The notes under the pieces are model-generated. The model saw only the letters and a list, made by a program, of their open reading frames with translations, ran no database searches and was not told the origin of the DNA. A stretch of 64,000 bases of DNA from Paulinella micropora (taxonomy: Eukaryota; Cercozoa; Imbricatea; Euglyphida). The position numbers were made by a program, and so were the translations under genes. The stretch spans positions 301,436 through 365,435 of the forward strand of contig BJOX01000007.1 in the NCBI GenBank assembly GCA_009731375.1. The letters are read 5' to 3'. Below are positions 51,679-63,672 of the stretch, piece after piece. Position 1 is the first letter of the stretch, and each line of letters starts with the position of its first letter.

Positions 51679-51730
51679 AATGGAGGCACATGTCCAGGAT
51701 CTGGATCTGATGCTATAGTCTGAGGAAGCC
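51679..51730 (+). mobile_element. 52-bp 5'-truncated copy of the LINE 3' end
   Basis: Matches 59318-59369 of the full-length LINE with one difference (GAGGAAGCC for GAGGAGGCC). It runs from AATGGAGGCACATGTCC through the LINE stop codon and 3' untranslated bases to the (TAT)n tail. It sits between two (ATT)n tracts. It is a second insertion of the same LINE lineage, truncated to under 1 percent of its length. Confidence 0.9.
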
Positions 51731-52252
<522 letters not shown>

Positions 52253-52255
<3 letters not shown>

Positions 52256-52670
52256 AGTTCCAGCCCAATGGCCTCAAGGCCTTAAACTGTGACGCCAACT
52301 CATAACCCTTTGGTGGTAGATGCTGGGGAGGAGGGTCGTTGCGCGCGTAAAAGATCTTAAACTCCGCATATGCTGGTTGATAGCCCAGGACCCAGCAGAC
52401 ACCAGATTGTTATGGGTGGGGTTTCGAGGCAGCTCTAGCAACCGCGCTTGGTGTATGCACTTGCACATTCGGTGACGTCTTGCAAGAGGTTGCTGGGACT
52501 GCGGAATAACCTCGGCTTAGTGCAGTCTTGCCCTCAGGAGCTCCATCGGTGGCCCCGATCATCAGGCGAGAGACTGACACGGGGGGGTGGAGGACCTCGA
52601 ACAAGGGTATTGGAGGCTTATGTCCGTTGAGGATATGCCATTAGCTGCATCAGTACGCCTCAGATATAGT
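52253..52670 (+). mobile_element. Element C, copy 1 (5' truncated)
   Basis: 418-bp block bounded by (ATT)n on both sides. It starts CAGAGTTCCAGCCCAATGG and ends ...CAGTACGCCTCAGATATAG(TAT)n. It is nearly identical to 60639-61058 on the opposite strand. 60 nt before the tail is TGGAGGCTTATGTCC, matching the LINE and SINE 3' motif. There is no long reading frame, so it is a non-autonomous retroposon or the 3' end of a second LINE family. Confidence 0.75.
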
Positions 52671-52693
52671 ATTATTATTATTATTATTATTAC

Positions 52694-52754
<61 letters not shown>
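52671..52754. repeat. (ATT)n tail of element C copy 1
   Basis: Uninterrupted (ATT)n but for one ACT. It serves as tail of copy 1 and 5' flank of copy 2. Confidence 0.9.
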
Positions 52755-53211
52755 TTTACCTGATGATAAAAACTTAGTCACGCTTGTTTATCAGAGCTCC
52801 AGCCCAATAGCCTTACGGCGTTAAACTGTGATGCCAACTCAAAACCAGTTGGTGGATGATGCTGGGGAGGAGGGTCGTTGGGCGCCTGTCGAAGATCTTA
52901 AACTCCGCTATGCCGGTTGATAGCCCGTGGACCCAGCGGATACCAAATTGTTATGGGTGGGGTTTTGAGGTAGTTCTAGCAACCATGCTTGGTGTACGCA
53001 CTTGCACATGCGGCAACGTTTTGCAAGAGGTTGTTGGGACTGCGGAATAACCTCGGCTTAGTGTAGTCTTGCCCTCAGGAGCTCCATCGGTGGCCCCTAT
53101 AATCAGTCGAGAGACTGACTAGGTGGGGATGGAGCACCTCGAGCAAGGGCATGGAGGCTCATGTCCGGAAACGGATCGTGCCATCAGCTGCATCAGTATG
53201 CCTTAGAGGAG

Positions 53212-53213
<2 letters not shown>
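52755..53213 (+). mobile_element. Element C, copy 2 (diverged, longer 5' end)
   Basis: Related to copy 1 over its whole length with many substitutions, and about 40 bp longer at the 5' side (GATGATAAAAACTTAGTCAC, matching the longest copy's AACCTAGTCACACTTG). It ends ATGGAGGCTCATGTCCGG...GCCTTAGAGGAGG(TAT)n; the last GAGGAGG also matches the LINE end. Confidence 0.75.
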
Positions 53214-53255
<42 letters not shown>

Positions 53256-53256
<1 letters not shown>

Positions 53257-54248
53257 TGGATGGATGCACAAGATGGCACTCCATGGGAAGAGGAGGTGGT
53301 TGGGCCTCTCCCCACGCAGGTGACCGCTTGGGAAGGGCGGTCACCGGGATATGCGCAACTCTCAACTGGGCATTTACTCGGTAGGGGTTCGGCCAGGCAG
53401 GTTGTGGGGTTGTCTGTTGGATTGTTGGTTGGCTCGTTTTTCTTGGCTGTTGGTTTGGGTCTGGTTTCCTGGTTAGCCCATTTTCGCCGAATTTCCTGCC
53501 GAGTAAATGCCTGGGGGCTTCCAGTTCCGGTTTGGTGATCTTGTTGAGGTGAGCATTCGGAGGAAACAGTACCGAGATGGGTTGAAGATAGGATTCACAT
53601 TGAGCCGAGATGGGGCCGAGTTGACCTGTTCCAACTCGGCTCCATTTCGGCTTCATGTTAATCCTATCTTCATCCTATCTGGGTTTTGTCTCCTCCCTAT
53701 CTTCGCTTCTTCGGGGTTGCCTAACTGGAATATATGATGACGCGCACGTTGGAGAGGGGCTTCAGTCGGTCCCAACGCCTTGCCAGTGCCTTGCTGCGTT
53801 GCCGTGCCTTGCCCCATGCATTCACAACCTCCACCGTTGCATTTCTAACTGAGCAGCTTCGGCTGGGATTACTATACTTGTCTGTAAGACCCTATAGGTA
53901 CCGCTAGGTTCGCGCCTTCTATACCCACGTGGGGGAAGGAGTTTCAGCGGCACGCCGTCCGATCTGGCTCCACTCGGGGACACCCGTACCTCATGATGTG
54001 TATTGTTAGGAGCAGCTGAAAGTCCATAAGGCATGAGAGTAGAGGCGTTGGCGATGCGATGGAGAGTGTGTGTAGTGCGTGAGGCAGGTTCTGGCGACGC
54101 TGGGGGTGCTGGCGGGCGCCGAAGGGCACGAAGCGACGCGGCAGCGTCCAGTGACACCGGCGGAAATGCGTGTAGTGTGTGTTGCAGATACCGCCGATGC
54201 TATTTGCATGGACGGGCGCTTTCCTCGGCGTAAAGAGGCGCGGCGGTG
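53256..54248 (+). promoter_or_regulatory. LINE 5' untranslated region with strong hairpins
   Basis: Holds three inverted repeats. GGTGACCGC (53319-53327) pairs with GCGGTCACC (53337-53345). GGGCATTTACTCGG (from 53368) pairs with CCGAGTAAATGCCTGG-type sequence (from 53499). A 40-bp arm at 53584-53623 pairs with 53632-53671 around an 8-base loop with about five mismatches. LINEs carry their internal promoter in this region; the hairpins could act in translation, RNA packaging or strand initiation. The function is inferred and the pairing is seen. An in-frame stop at 54231-54233 shows that the reading frame does not extend upstream. Confidence 0.7.
53584..53671 (+). promoter_or_regulatory. 88-bp hairpin in the LINE 5' leader
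   Basis: The left arm begins GAAGATAGGATTCACATTGA and the right arm ends TTAATCCTATCTTC. They are complementary over about 35 of 40 positions with loop ACCTGTTC. It lies about 580 nt before the start codon. Confidence 0.75.
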
Positions 54249-57200
54249 ATGGCCAGCGACATTGGCCGTCTACTACTCTCAATGGATTACAAATACGCGA
54301 AGCACGGAGCTACCACTGTGGCCCTTATGGGACAAGGTAGAATCGCCGAAGACCTGGACAATCCCCGTGGGAATGCCTCTTCGACGGGCTCTGGCCCGAT
54401 GTCCCAGGATGGGAGGATGAGGGCTCGCGTATATGACGGAATTCCTGAACCACGTGGAGAGGCTATCTTAGCTGCGCCTCATCCTTCCTCCCCAAACCTG
54501 GCACACGGGTCGGCGCTTCAACATAAGGCGAGCGGCGCTATATGGCAGATGGCACCGCCGCCTCGACGGTACCGGCGGGTAGATCGGTACGACAAGGACG
54601 GGCGTAATCTGATTGTCTGGGGGCTCTCAGAACGCGCCAATCTACAGGAGATCGCCTCCAAAATGAGCGGTCTTGGTCTGGTGGTCCCGGTAATGGAGTG
54701 GCAAGGCCAGCGAATGTCTCGTCACCTGGAGCTGGTCTACGAGGACGATGACAGCAGGCAGACGGCGTTGCAGCAACTCAAACATCTCAAATTCTTCGGC
54801 AGAGGGGTCAATGTGGCCCTTGGGCGCAGGTTCAGGGACAGGGAACGTGTCCGAAGGCTTATTCGCATCCATCTGCGTGGGGAAGCGGCGGTCCGGAAGG
54901 AGGAAGCTGCGACGGGATATCGCGTCTTGCCTCTGCATGAAGAATGTGTCGATGATGTGCAGGTGGTGTCTTCGGAATTGGCTGCCGATGCACCTAAGTG
55001 TGTGTCTGAGTGTGCTGATGTGCATGTGGTGCCCCTGCATTCGGCGGCCAGTGCAGTGGGGGACCAACCTGCGCAAGCACCTGCAGAGGGGGGCAGCACG
55101 AGGGCGGAAGCCAAGCGCGGCCGTCGGGTCCGGAAACGAGCCAAGAAGCACCGCTCCAAGCAGTTCGATACCGGCTTCAAGCTACTCGTCGCGAGTCACA
55201 ACTGGCAGGGTAAAACGGGATACGACAACGTAGGCACGGCGGAATGGGCATCATTCTACAAGCACGAGGGCTGGCTAGTCATCGGGGCTCAGGAGCACCG
55301 CATGGGCAAGAAGCAACTTTCCAAATGCAGCCTGGATGGATTCCGGATTTTTGGAAAACCTGCGGAGGTCAGCGAGAAAAATCGCTGCAAGGGTGGGGTT
55401 CTATTCGCGGTGGCTAACTTCCTTGGTCCGTATTGCAACCTGGTGTCAGCCCCCGTCGACCACCGGCAGCAAGTGTGGCTGCGTATCGCCTCGGGTGTTA
55501 CCGGCGCTCAGGATATCTATGTGGGCAACGGCTACTTTCCCCAGGAAACGCAGGAAGAAGAGTCGTCAGAGGCGTATGCGGCCTGGCAGGCAGCTATAGC
55601 TTTTTTTGGAGCCAAAGGTCTTGTGGTCACGGTGGCGGATGCCAACGCGAAGCTCGGGCCGGCATGCAGCCGAAAAGAGGAGGGCATCGTCGGTCAGCAC
55701 GGGGAGGTCGATGATAAGGGAGCACCGGTACGTTCGGAGAACGGCAAGAGACTCGCGGCTGTCCTCGTCGCTACGGGCCTGCGAAATCTGAGCGGCTTCT
55801 CGTGCCCAGTGGAAGGGTCCTACTGGTGGTCCCGGCGTGAGCAGCGCGGCATGGGCACAGGCAAGCACCTCCTCGATTACATCTGCGCGTCGCCTGGCTT
55901 GGCATCTGGAGCAAAGTTCGGAGTATGCGAAGATGATCTTGATACGGACCACAAGGCAGTATGGGCCGAACTGACGTGGAGCGGCCAGCGCCGGCCAAAG
56001 CGGGCTGCGAAACCTTACAGGTCCTTTCGTGTTGATAAGCTTATTGGTGCTGGTGTCTCGGGTAATGATCACGCTGCGAAGCAAGCGCTGGATTATCTAC
56101 GCGACAAGTTCGATGACGTATTCCAGCATTGCCTACAGAAGCTTGGAGTGCATCAGCTGCCTGAGCTTGACCTATCGGGTGGTGCCGACAGCCAACGGGT
56201 GGTAGATGACGTCACCGAGCGAGTGGCGCAGTCCTTCCGAATGGCGGCGCACCGGGTCCTTGGCTCCAGATGTATACGACCCCGTTTCACCAACAATTGG
56301 TTCGACGGGGAGCTAAAGGAGCTCATTCAGCAGCGCCGGGAGGCCTACGCAGCATACAGGAGGGATGAATCGAATGCGGAAGCCCGTCTGAATTGGCTAC
56401 GGCTCCGCAAGCAAATTCGGAAGGCAACTCGGGCCAAGAAGTCCGCCTCCTTCAAGCAAGTGCAGGAAGAAGCGGTCAAATGTCAACGCGAGCAATCCTC
56501 AAAGCGCTTTTGGCTACTCGCGAAGCGGCTTGGCGGGGCACGCAGAACGAAGGTCTCCGCGCCGGTGCAAAGGGAGGATGGCTCACTGGCGTGTACGCTG
56601 CCGGAAAAGGTCGCTCGGTGGGAGGAATTTCGGAAAAATTCGGTGAAGCCACGGGAAAATCCGGCAAGTGCGGCTGTTGTGGTGGAGTGCTGTGCAGAAG
56701 CAGGCTCGCTGGAGTGGGAGGAAGCCGAAGCTAAGCGGCAGTTCCACTGGAACGATCGCTTCAGAGATGAGGTGGCCCGGGCTATGAAGGAGCACGAAGT
56801 AGGTGAAGACACTTGCGAAGAGCTGGACAAGCCGTTCACGCAAGAGGAGGTCCTTGCAAGGCAACGTGCCCTGAATAACCACAAAGCTTGTGGCGAGGAC
56901 AAAGTGAAGAACGAGATGCTCAAGTATGGCGGCGCCTACATCAATGGCTACTTAACGCAGTACTTCAACTGGATTCGAGAAGCCGAGAGGACTCCAAAAG
57001 CTTGGGGCAAGGGAATCATCGTCAATATCCCCAAGGGTGGGGATCCTACGGATCCTGACAACTGGAGGGATATCTCGATTATTAGTTGCCTTGGTAAGCT
57101 GTATCTGTCCTTATTAGCTACTCGTCTAACGCTCTTCGTGGATGGCCCGGATAAGCTACGTCCAGAGCAGGGAGGCTTCCGCCCGGGGCGTCGCACTACG

Positions 57201-59357
57201 GATCAGGTCTTTACCCTTTGGCAGAGGTTGAAGGGGCGTCAGCAGCAGAAGCGGGAGTCGTATGTCCTGTTCGTCGATCTACGCAAGGCTTTCCCGTCTG
57301 TTTGGAGAGATGGCCTATTTGAGAGGCTCTGGAAGCTGGGTGTAAGGGGCAAGTTCTGGCGCACGCTACGCAGGTGCTACGAGCAGACTTCGTCGCAAGT
57401 GCTAGTTGATGGAGCACTCACCCCCGAAGTACTGGAGGGTGTAGGCGTCCAACAGGGGTCCCCTCTCTCTCCCACACTCTTCAACGTCTTTATGGATGAG
57501 CTGTGTGATCGGCTGGCGAGTGCCCTCAAGATCACGGATGTGAAGCGGCTGAACGACATCAAGGCACTTCTATACGCGGACGACGTGGCCCTCATCGCTC
57601 ACAGTCGCACCGAGCTCCAGAAGATGGTCAATGTTGTGGCCAAGTTCGCGGAAGATTACCGGCTGGAAGTCAACTTGAAGCCCGGCAAGACGGAAATCAT
57701 GCCCATTTACACGTCGAGCAAGGCGAAACGACCAAGTATCAGGGAGCGAGGTGAGCCCGTGGTGTGGTTTCGCGGCCAGAAGCTTTGTGTCACCAGTCAG
57801 TACAAGTACCTGGGAGTGGTTATCACCGACGACCTGAAGTGGAAGGAGCAGGCCCTGCGGGCTACGCGTGTCACTGAAGTCGCCACCGCAGGTTGGTACT
57901 CTTTGTGGTGTGCAGGTGAGATACAAGCTAGGTATCGTCTCATGTGCTGGAATCAACTTGTGGGGGCCAAGCTGAAGTACGCCTTCGATGTCTGGCGTGC
58001 CCCCGTATCGCAGCTCACCAAGCTGGAGGCAGCAATGCTGCGCCCCATGAGGATGATTCTCGGCATCAGCCCTAAGACAAGCAAGTGGATTACACTCTTT
58101 CTGGCGCGCTCTTTGAGTGCGGAGCGTTTGCGGCGGGCGGCGCAACTGAAGTTCTATGGACGGCTGCGTGTTCTACCGGAGAAGCGATTTCCTGTCATCG
58201 CATCTCAAGTCAAATCCGACTGGACTGCGGAGGCCGAAGGCGCTATCAGGGACTCAATGGATCTACAACAAGGGCTTCAGGAGCTCCTAAATAGCTCAGA
58301 GAAGGACCTCGAGGGTTGGTGTTCGACTGTGGACAAGTGGGCCCTTCAGCAGGACGTCAAGATGGTGCAGCAACTGATGTGGGACAAGCGAGAGGCAGGC
58401 AGCGATCTTACTGATGGCCTGCGAGTCATCCTAAGACAAGTCTTTGGAACTAAGGAGTTCCCAAGATGGGTAGCCCTTGATGATGCGCATTATAATCTGC
58501 TTCGGAGAAGGTTGCTCAGCTGCAACAACCGCCTTCGGTTGTACCGCAGCAAGTTGGTCAGTGGCATGTCCCCTCGCTGCTTCTGTTGTCATGATGATGT
58601 CAATGAGTCCCTTGCGCACTTCTTATGGGATTGCCCCATGCATGAGGGGAGACGTAAGCAGCTGTTGCTGAGTATGCAGAGGCTCGGTGGCATGGCTGTG
58701 GGGGGTGCTGAGGGGGATGGAGGGAGTGAGGAGGGTGGTGAGGTCGTAGGCGGTGAGGTTGTGGTGGAGGATGTGTTGCTTGGGCGGGAGCGGGAGGGCT
58801 CTGTGCGGCAGGGTTGGGATGATATGTCGCCTGTGGATCAATCACGATTGTTTTGTAAGCTTTTTCAGGGGAAGTCGCGCTTCCGCAGTAACTTTAGGCT
58901 TGCTGCGTTGTTAGGGGTTACAGCGTTGCGTCCCCCTCCAAAGTTGGATGTGTTGTTTGGATCATATGTGTCTGAGTGTTGGTCTGCTAGGGAGGGTAAA
59001 AGGGAGGAGCTTGGGGTGGAGGATGGGGGCGAGGAGGTGATTGACCTCACTGAGGTTCCATCAGCTTCTGTCCCACCCTCTCCCCCAAGTGACGTTGATG
59101 TTGCGCGGCGCGGCCGTCCGCGCAGTGTGGACGTCCTGGCTAGAGAGAGGGGTTCGGGAGCGCAGCGTAGTGTCTCCGAGTTCTTCTCTTCAGCTAACAC
59201 CCTCGCATCTAGCTCTTCATGCACTTCACAGCCCCCATCTGCCCCTGCTGTTGCTGTTGCTGCTATGTCTGTTTGGTGTTCTGACAATGCGTTGGGATTG
59301 GCTGACCCCGGTGACCCAATGGAGGCACATGTCCAGGATCTGGATCTGATGCTATAG
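54249..59357 (+). CDS. LINE polyprotein: RRM-like region, APE endonuclease, reverse transcriptase, Cys/His knuckle
   Basis: 1702 residues. I take the ATG at 54249; the preceding GTG is in frame but there is a TAA at 54231. Seen in order: an RRM-like region about 119-210 (RNLIVWGL ... RLIRIHL), similar in kind to nucleic-acid-binding domains of LINE first proteins; a basic stretch 289-304 ([16 protein letters not shown]), probably nuclear targeting or RNA binding; APE endonuclease about 312-575 with N318, E349 (GAQEHR), D464/N466 (ADAN), D543 and D567-H568 (DTDHK); reverse transcriptase about 900-1195 with [23 protein letters not shown], motif A FVDLRKAF (D1010), motif [11 protein letters not shown] and motif C YADD (1109-1112), then KYLGV; a Cys/His motif 1444-1462 (CFCCH ... 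HFLWDC); then an acidic, Gly/Ser-rich C-terminus with VIDLT at 1597-1601. No RNase H is apparent. It would nick the target and prime reverse transcription in the nucleus. It merges into one frame the functions usually split between ORF1 and ORF2. Confidence 0.93.
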   Translation: MASDIGRLLLSMDYKYAKHGATTVALMGQGRIAEDLDNPRGNASSTGSGPMSQDGRMRARVYDGIPEPRGEAILAAPHPSSPNLAHGSALQHKASGAIWQMAPPPRRYRRVDRYDKDGRNLIVWGLSERANLQEIASKMSGLGLVVPVMEWQGQRMSRHLELVYEDDDSRQTALQQLKHLKFFGRGVNVALGRRFRDRERVRRLIRIHLRGEAAVRKEEAATGYRVLPLHEECVDDVQVVSSELAADAPKCVSECADVHVVPLHSAASAVGDQPAQAPAEGGSTRAEAKRGRRVRKRAKKHRSKQFDTGFKLLVASHNWQGKTGYDNVGTAEWASFYKHEGWLVIGAQEHRMGKKQLSKCSLDGFRIFGKPAEVSEKNRCKGGVLFAVANFLGPYCNLVSAPVDHRQQVWLRIASGVTGAQDIYVGNGYFPQETQEEESSEAYAAWQAAIAFFGAKGLVVTVADANAKLGPACSRKEEGIVGQHGEVDDKGAPVRSENGKRLAAVLVATGLRNLSGFSCPVEGSYWWSRREQRGMGTGKHLLDYICASPGLASGAKFGVCEDDLDTDHKAVWAELTWSGQRRPKRAAKPYRSFRVDKLIGAGVSGNDHAAKQALDYLRDKFDDVFQHCLQKLGVHQLPELDLSGGADSQRVVDDVTERVAQSFRMAAHRVLGSRCIRPRFTNNWFDGELKELIQQRREAYAAYRRDESNAEARLNWLRLRKQIRKATRAKKSASFKQVQEEAVKCQREQSSKRFWLLAKRLGGARRTKVSAPVQREDGSLACTLPEKVARWEEFRKNSVKPRENPASAAVVVECCAEAGSLEWEEAEAKRQFHWNDRFRDEVARAMKEHEVGEDTCEELDKPFTQEEVLARQRALNNHKACGEDKVKNEMLKYGGAYINGYLTQYFNWIREAERTPKAWGKGIIVNIPKGGDPTDPDNWRDISIISCLGKLYLSLLATRLTLFVDGPDKLRPEQGGFRPGRRTTDQVFTLWQRLKGRQQQKRESYVLFVDLRKAFPSVWRDGLFERLWKLGVRGKFWRTLRRCYEQTSSQVLVDGALTPEVLEGVGVQQGSPLSPTLFNVFMDELCDRLASALKITDVKRLNDIKALLYADDVALIAHSRTELQKMVNVVAKFAEDYRLEVNLKPGKTEIMPIYTSSKAKRPSIRERGEPVVWFRGQKLCVTSQYKYLGVVITDDLKWKEQALRATRVTEVATAGWYSLWCAGEIQARYRLMCWNQLVGAKLKYAFDVWRAPVSQLTKLEAAMLRPMRMILGISPKTSKWITLFLARSLSAERLRRAAQLKFYGRLRVLPEKRFPVIASQVKSDWTAEAEGAIRDSMDLQQGLQELLNSSEKDLEGWCSTVDKWALQQDVKMVQQLMWDKREAGSDLTDGLRVILRQVFGTKEFPRWVALDDAHYNLLRRRLLSCNNRLRLYRSKLVSGMSPRCFCCHDDVNESLAHFLWDCPMHEGRRKQLLLSMQRLGGMAVGGAEGDGGSEEGGEVVGGEVVVEDVLLGREREGSVRQGWDDMSPVDQSRLFCKLFQGKSRFRSNFRLAALLGVTALRPPPKLDVLFGSYVSECWSAREGKREELGVEDGGEEVIDLTEVPSASVPPSPPSDVDVARRGRPRSVDVLARERGSGAQRSVSEFFSSANTLASSSSCTSQPPSAPAVAVAAMSVWCSDNALGLADPGDPMEAHVQDLDLML

Positions 59358-59369
59358 TCTGAGGAGGCC

Positions 59370-59433
<64 letters not shown>

Positions 59434-59489
59434 CCTCATCTCCGTTGAGTAAAGCAAACAAGCATACACAAGCCTGATCGAGATATTAC

Positions 59490-59553
<64 letters not shown>

Positions 59554-59602
59554 CCTCATCTCCGTTGAGTAAAGCAAACAAGCATACACAAGCCTGGTCG
59601 AG

Positions 59603-59664
<62 letters not shown>

Positions 59665-59671
59665 CATTATT
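59370..59671. repeat. (ATT)n with two 50-bp unit copies
   Basis: LINE tail (TAT)n to 59431, unit 59433-59482, (ATT)n, unit 59553-59602, (ATT)n with one ATC. Units read ACCTCATCTCCGTTGAGTAA, AGCAAACAAGCATACACAAG, CCTGRTCGAG. Confidence 0.9.
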
Positions 59672-59869
59672 CCACCAGTATTTTCATTGAACATACCGGT
59701 CTATTTCTGGACCAGTATTTTCATTGAACATACCGGCCCGTCTGGAAGTGTTGGAACTGCCCTTGCGGGGGTGTCATTAGAGCTTATCGTCAATTCTTCG
59801 TACTCCCCTCACGGGTGAGACGATGGAGGCGCATGTGCAGAAATGCATCAGCCATTGACAGAGAAGCAC
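59672..59869 (+). mobile_element. tRNA-derived SINE, copy 8 (5' truncated, double module)
   Basis: Starts CCACCAGTATTTTCATTGAA after (ATT)n, so the tRNA head is wholly missing. It has the double module, CCTTGCGG and CAGAAATGC, and ends GAAGCAC(TAT)n. Confidence 0.9.
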
Positions 59870-60553
<684 letters not shown>

Positions 60554-60554
60554 G

Positions 60555-60603
<49 letters not shown>

Positions 60604-60638
60604 TAATAATAATGATAATAATAATAATAATAATAATA
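60554..60638. repeat. (AAT)n between SINE copy 9 and element C copy 3
   Basis: (AAT)n with two GAT variants. Confidence 0.9.
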
Positions 60639-61124
60639 CTATATCTGAGGCGTACTGATGCAGCTAATGGCATATCCTCAACGGACATAAGCCTCCAATA
60701 CCCTTGTTCGAGGTCCTCCACCCCCCCGTGTCAGTCTCTCGCCTGATGATCGGGGCCACCGATGGAGCTCCTGAGGGCAAGACTGCACTAAGCCGAGGTT
60801 ATTCCGCAGTCCCAGCAACCTCTTGCAAGACGTCACCGAATGTGCAAGTGCATACACCAAGCGCGGTTGCTAGAGCTGCCTCGAAACCCCACCCATAACA
60901 ATCTGGTGTCTGCTGGGTCCTGGGCTATCAACCAGCATATGCGGAGTTTAAGATCTTTTACGCGCGCAACGACCCTCCTCCCCAGCATCTACCACCAAAG
61001 GGTTATGAGTTGGCGTCACAGTTTAACGCCTTGAGGCCATTGGGCTGGAACTCTGTTTAGCAAGTGTGACTAGGTTTTTTCATCGGGATTTCCCTCAAAT
61101 ATGTCACAGTCAACACTCCAAGGA
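60639..61124 (-). mobile_element. Element C, copy 3 (longest)
   Basis: 486 bp on the minus strand, from CCTTGGAGTGTTGACTGTGA to ...GCCTCAGATATAG(TAT)n. The shared part is nearly identical to copy 1; short frames in the two copies agree except at one residue or so. It extends about 66 bp further 5' than copy 1. Copies 1 and 3 form an inverted pair about 8 kb apart around the LINE. Confidence 0.8.
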
Positions 61125-61600
61125 ATAATAATAATAATAATAATAATGATAATAATAATAATAATAATAATAATACCTCATCTCCGTTGAGTAAAGCAAA
61201 CAAGCATACACAAGCCTGATCGAGGTTTGCAAATTGAGGGCTGTAATATCCTACATTGACAGATAACATAAGTAATAGATTTAGGTGATATAGATGATAG
61301 ATTCGGAAATAGGTCTTTAGGTATAGGTAAAGGTATAGGTATAGGTATAGGTATAGGTACAGGTAAAACACACACACACACGCTGGATCCAGGTTAGCAA
61401 GTAGTGGGCTGTAATATTATATATGTACATCGATGTAGATGTAGATGTAGATGCAGATGTAGATGAAGATGAAGATGTAGGTGTAGGTGCAGGTGTAGAT
61501 GTAGGTGTAGGTGTAGGTGTAGGTGTAGGTGTAGATGTAGATGTAGGTGTAGATGTAGATGTATAGATCTCGATCTATATATATATACATATATATATAT

Positions 61601-61633
<33 letters not shown>

Positions 61634-61701
61634 GATAGATAGATAGATAGATAGATATATAGATAGATAGATAGATAGGCGGGTAGATAGATAGATAGAT
61701 A
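61125..61701. repeat. (AAT)n, extended 50-bp unit, hexamers, TA and GATA
   Basis: (AAT)n, then a unit copy at 61175-61225 that runs on into GGTTTGCAAATTGAGGGCTG and TAATATCCTACATTGACAG, not back into ATT. A similar GGTTAGCAAGTAGTGGGCTG and TAATATTATAT lies near 61391. Then come (GTATAG)n at 61317-61365, (GATGTA)n/(GTGTAG)n at 61432-61562, (TA)n and GATA. Confidence 0.8.
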
Positions 61702-62149
61702 TGTTTAATCTATGGGCGTGGCTTAGCTTGAAAAGCCATTGCCTCCTATACCCCCGGACAAGAACTTTCAGCACCGGCCAAGCTGCACACCAACCACTGT
61801 CTCGCTGTGGTTGGTGTCTGTGCCCAGTTCAAGCCGAAAGGTAGCCGAGCCCTTTTGAACTATACGGGACAACACTAGAACACTCCCCAGGAGCGTGTGC
61901 CCTAAGGAGATGATGCCATGAGCAAGTCGAGGTTTCAGGAGTTCACGCTCGTTGTGAGTTACCTTCTACAACCCCGACTTCATCAACCCTTTGCATCACG
62001 CCCCGACTTCATCAGCCATGGTCAGGAGTTGGTTGCCTGTTTAGCCCTTGCGCTGCGCGCGATTAACGGCGGACACAAAATCGTCATTGTAGGAGATAGT
62101 TAGATCTGAACCCCAGGCTGAGTTGCCAGTGGCAGAGACCGTCTCCAGG

Positions 62150-62150
<1 letters not shown>
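61702..62150. mobile_element. Unclassified insert bounded by GATA on both sides
   Basis: About 450 bp of ordinary-complexity sequence between GATA tracts, as for element B but with no sequence similarity I can see. It contains a perfect 11-bp stem (ACACCAACCAC at 61787-61797, GTGGTTGGTGT at 61807-61817) and a tandem word CCCCGACTTCATCA near 61971 and 62001. The short frame at 61918-62103 has no recognisable motif. Whether it is a mobile element or plain unique sequence is unsure. Confidence 0.35.
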
Positions 62151-62188
<38 letters not shown>

Positions 62189-62197
62189 CGATAGATC

Positions 62198-62237
<40 letters not shown>

Positions 62238-62391
62238 TGTCGTAGATAGACAGAGTCGGACCGAACATTGCAACACCGAATAAAGCATATCCTAGAAAGA
62301 TAGGCATCACTCCCACCAGAAACCTGAAAAAACAAACAGGACAAGGTTTTTAAAAAAAGGCAGCAGCGCGATAATAGAGCTTGAAAATTGG
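62151..62391. repeat. (GATA)n then bridge
   Basis: GATA/GATC to 62237, then about 150 bp of ordinary sequence with no gene. Confidence 0.8.
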
Positions 62392-62540
62392 TATTATTAT
62401 GCGGCTAAGCCACAAATTTGACGTGTTTTGCGGGCGAGCCGGGCCGGGCCGGCGAGCCCGCAAAACATCAAATTTGCGGCGTGCCGCATATGCAGTTGTA
62501 TCGGTGACCTGACCACATTTTGTGGAGGTGATCGATAAAA
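62392..62540 (+). mobile_element. PAL double-hairpin element, copy H
   Basis: Hairpin 1 arms are TGTTTTGCGGGC and GCCCGCAAAACA, with CGT lost from the right arm (AACATCAAATTTG). Hairpin 2 is TATCGGTGACCTGACCACA and TGTGGAGGTGATCGATA. It is followed directly by a 20-bp-class minisatellite. Confidence 0.8.
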
Positions 62541-62840
62541 GGCCATAGGGAAGGTAAAACAGGCCGCAGCAAAAGGTAAAAAATGCAACATAAAAGGTAA
62601 ACAAGGCAATAGGAAAGGTAAGGTAAAAAGGCGAAAGTAAAGTGAAAAAGGTAATATAAAGGTAAAAAAGGCAGTAGGAAAGTGAAAAAAGGCGGCAACA
62701 TGAAAGGTAAACAAGGCAACAGGAAAGGTAAAAAAGGCAATATGAAAGGTAAGCACGGCAACAGGAAAGGTAAAAAAGGCAATATGAAAGGTAAACAAAT
62801 AGGAAAGGTAAAAAAGGCAATAGAAAAAGGTCAAATGGCA
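62541..62840 (+). repeat. 20-bp-class minisatellite GGCAATAGGAAAGGTAAAAA
   Basis: About 14 units with the same consensus as 48331-50385. A recurring double unit (CAACAGGAAAGGTAAAAAAG, CAATATGAAAGGTAA) suggests two-unit expansion. Confidence 0.9.
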
Positions 62841-62845
62841 GATAC

Positions 62846-62900
<55 letters not shown>

Positions 62901-62915
62901 GTAATAATAGTAATA

Positions 62916-62957
<42 letters not shown>

Positions 62958-63038
62958 GCGACTTGTTTTGAGGTTTTGAACACACTGCCTTCAGAAATGG
63001 TTATACAACTACTATTCAGGGATAGGTAGGTAGGTAGG

Positions 63039-63080
<42 letters not shown>

Positions 63081-63241
63081 TATATATAGATATATAGATA
63101 GATAGATAGATAGATATAGATAGATAGATAAATAGATAGATAGATAGATTGATAGATACTACAGAAATGGTTATACGACTACTATTAAGTGATAGGTTGG
63201 TAGGTAGGTAGGTCGATAGATAGATAGATAGATAGATAGAT

Positions 63242-63287
<46 letters not shown>

Positions 63288-63348
63288 CTACAGAAATGGT
63301 TACACGACTACTAGTAAGGGATAGGTAGGTAGGTAGATAGATAGATAT

Positions 63349-63392
<44 letters not shown>

Positions 63393-63442
63393 CCTTCAGA
63401 AATGGTTATACGACTACTAGTAAGGGATAGGTAGATAGATAT

Positions 63443-63498
<56 letters not shown>

Positions 63499-63510
63499 GT
63501 GGAAAATTTG
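62841..63510. repeat. (AAT)n and (GATA)n satellite with CAGAAATGGTTATACGACTA anchor
   Basis: (AAT)n 62848-62957. Four anchors CAGAAATGGTTATACGACTA, CTAGTAAGGGATAGGTAGG follow, starting near 62991, 63162, 63291 and 63397, with GATA tracts between. Confidence 0.9.
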
Positions 63511-63542
63511 GTGATCGAAGTTGATGGATATTTGCCAGTTTG

Positions 63543-63575
<33 letters not shown>

Positions 63576-63672
63576 GTACATATATATATATAATATGTAC
63601 ATATATATGTATATGTATATATATATGTACAAGTATGTATTTGGTTTGTATATTGAAAAATAATAAGATATA
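63511..63672. repeat. Bridge and (TA)n/(ATGTAT) tract
   Basis: A 35-bp bridge, then (TA)n with TGTACATA steps to 63625, and 45 bp of AT-rich sequence. No gene. Confidence 0.75.

Larger units (their letters stand above)
53256..59369 (+). mobile_element. Full-length APE-type LINE (non-LTR retrotransposon)
   Basis: A 6.1-kb element between (ATT)n tracts: about 990 bp of 5' untranslated region, one intact 1702-codon reading frame, a 12-bp 3' untranslated stretch and a (TAT)n tail. Its coding G+C content is far above the surrounding repeats. There are no internal stops or frameshifts, and the catalytic residues of both endonuclease and reverse transcriptase are present, so it may be recently active. 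No separate target-site duplication can be seen because both flanks are (ATT)n. I cannot assign it to a named clade by eye. Confidence 0.9.

Noticed and set aside
53159-53656. 165-codon minus-strand frame antisense to the LINE 5' leader
   Set aside because: It begins within the leader hairpin and ends in (ATT)n; no motif, and it lies on the noncoding strand of the element.
61702-61860. tRNA-like head (TGGCTTAGCTTG and AGTTCAAGCC as A and B boxes)
   Set aside because: The two boxes are over 100 nt apart and no cloverleaf can be drawn by eye.
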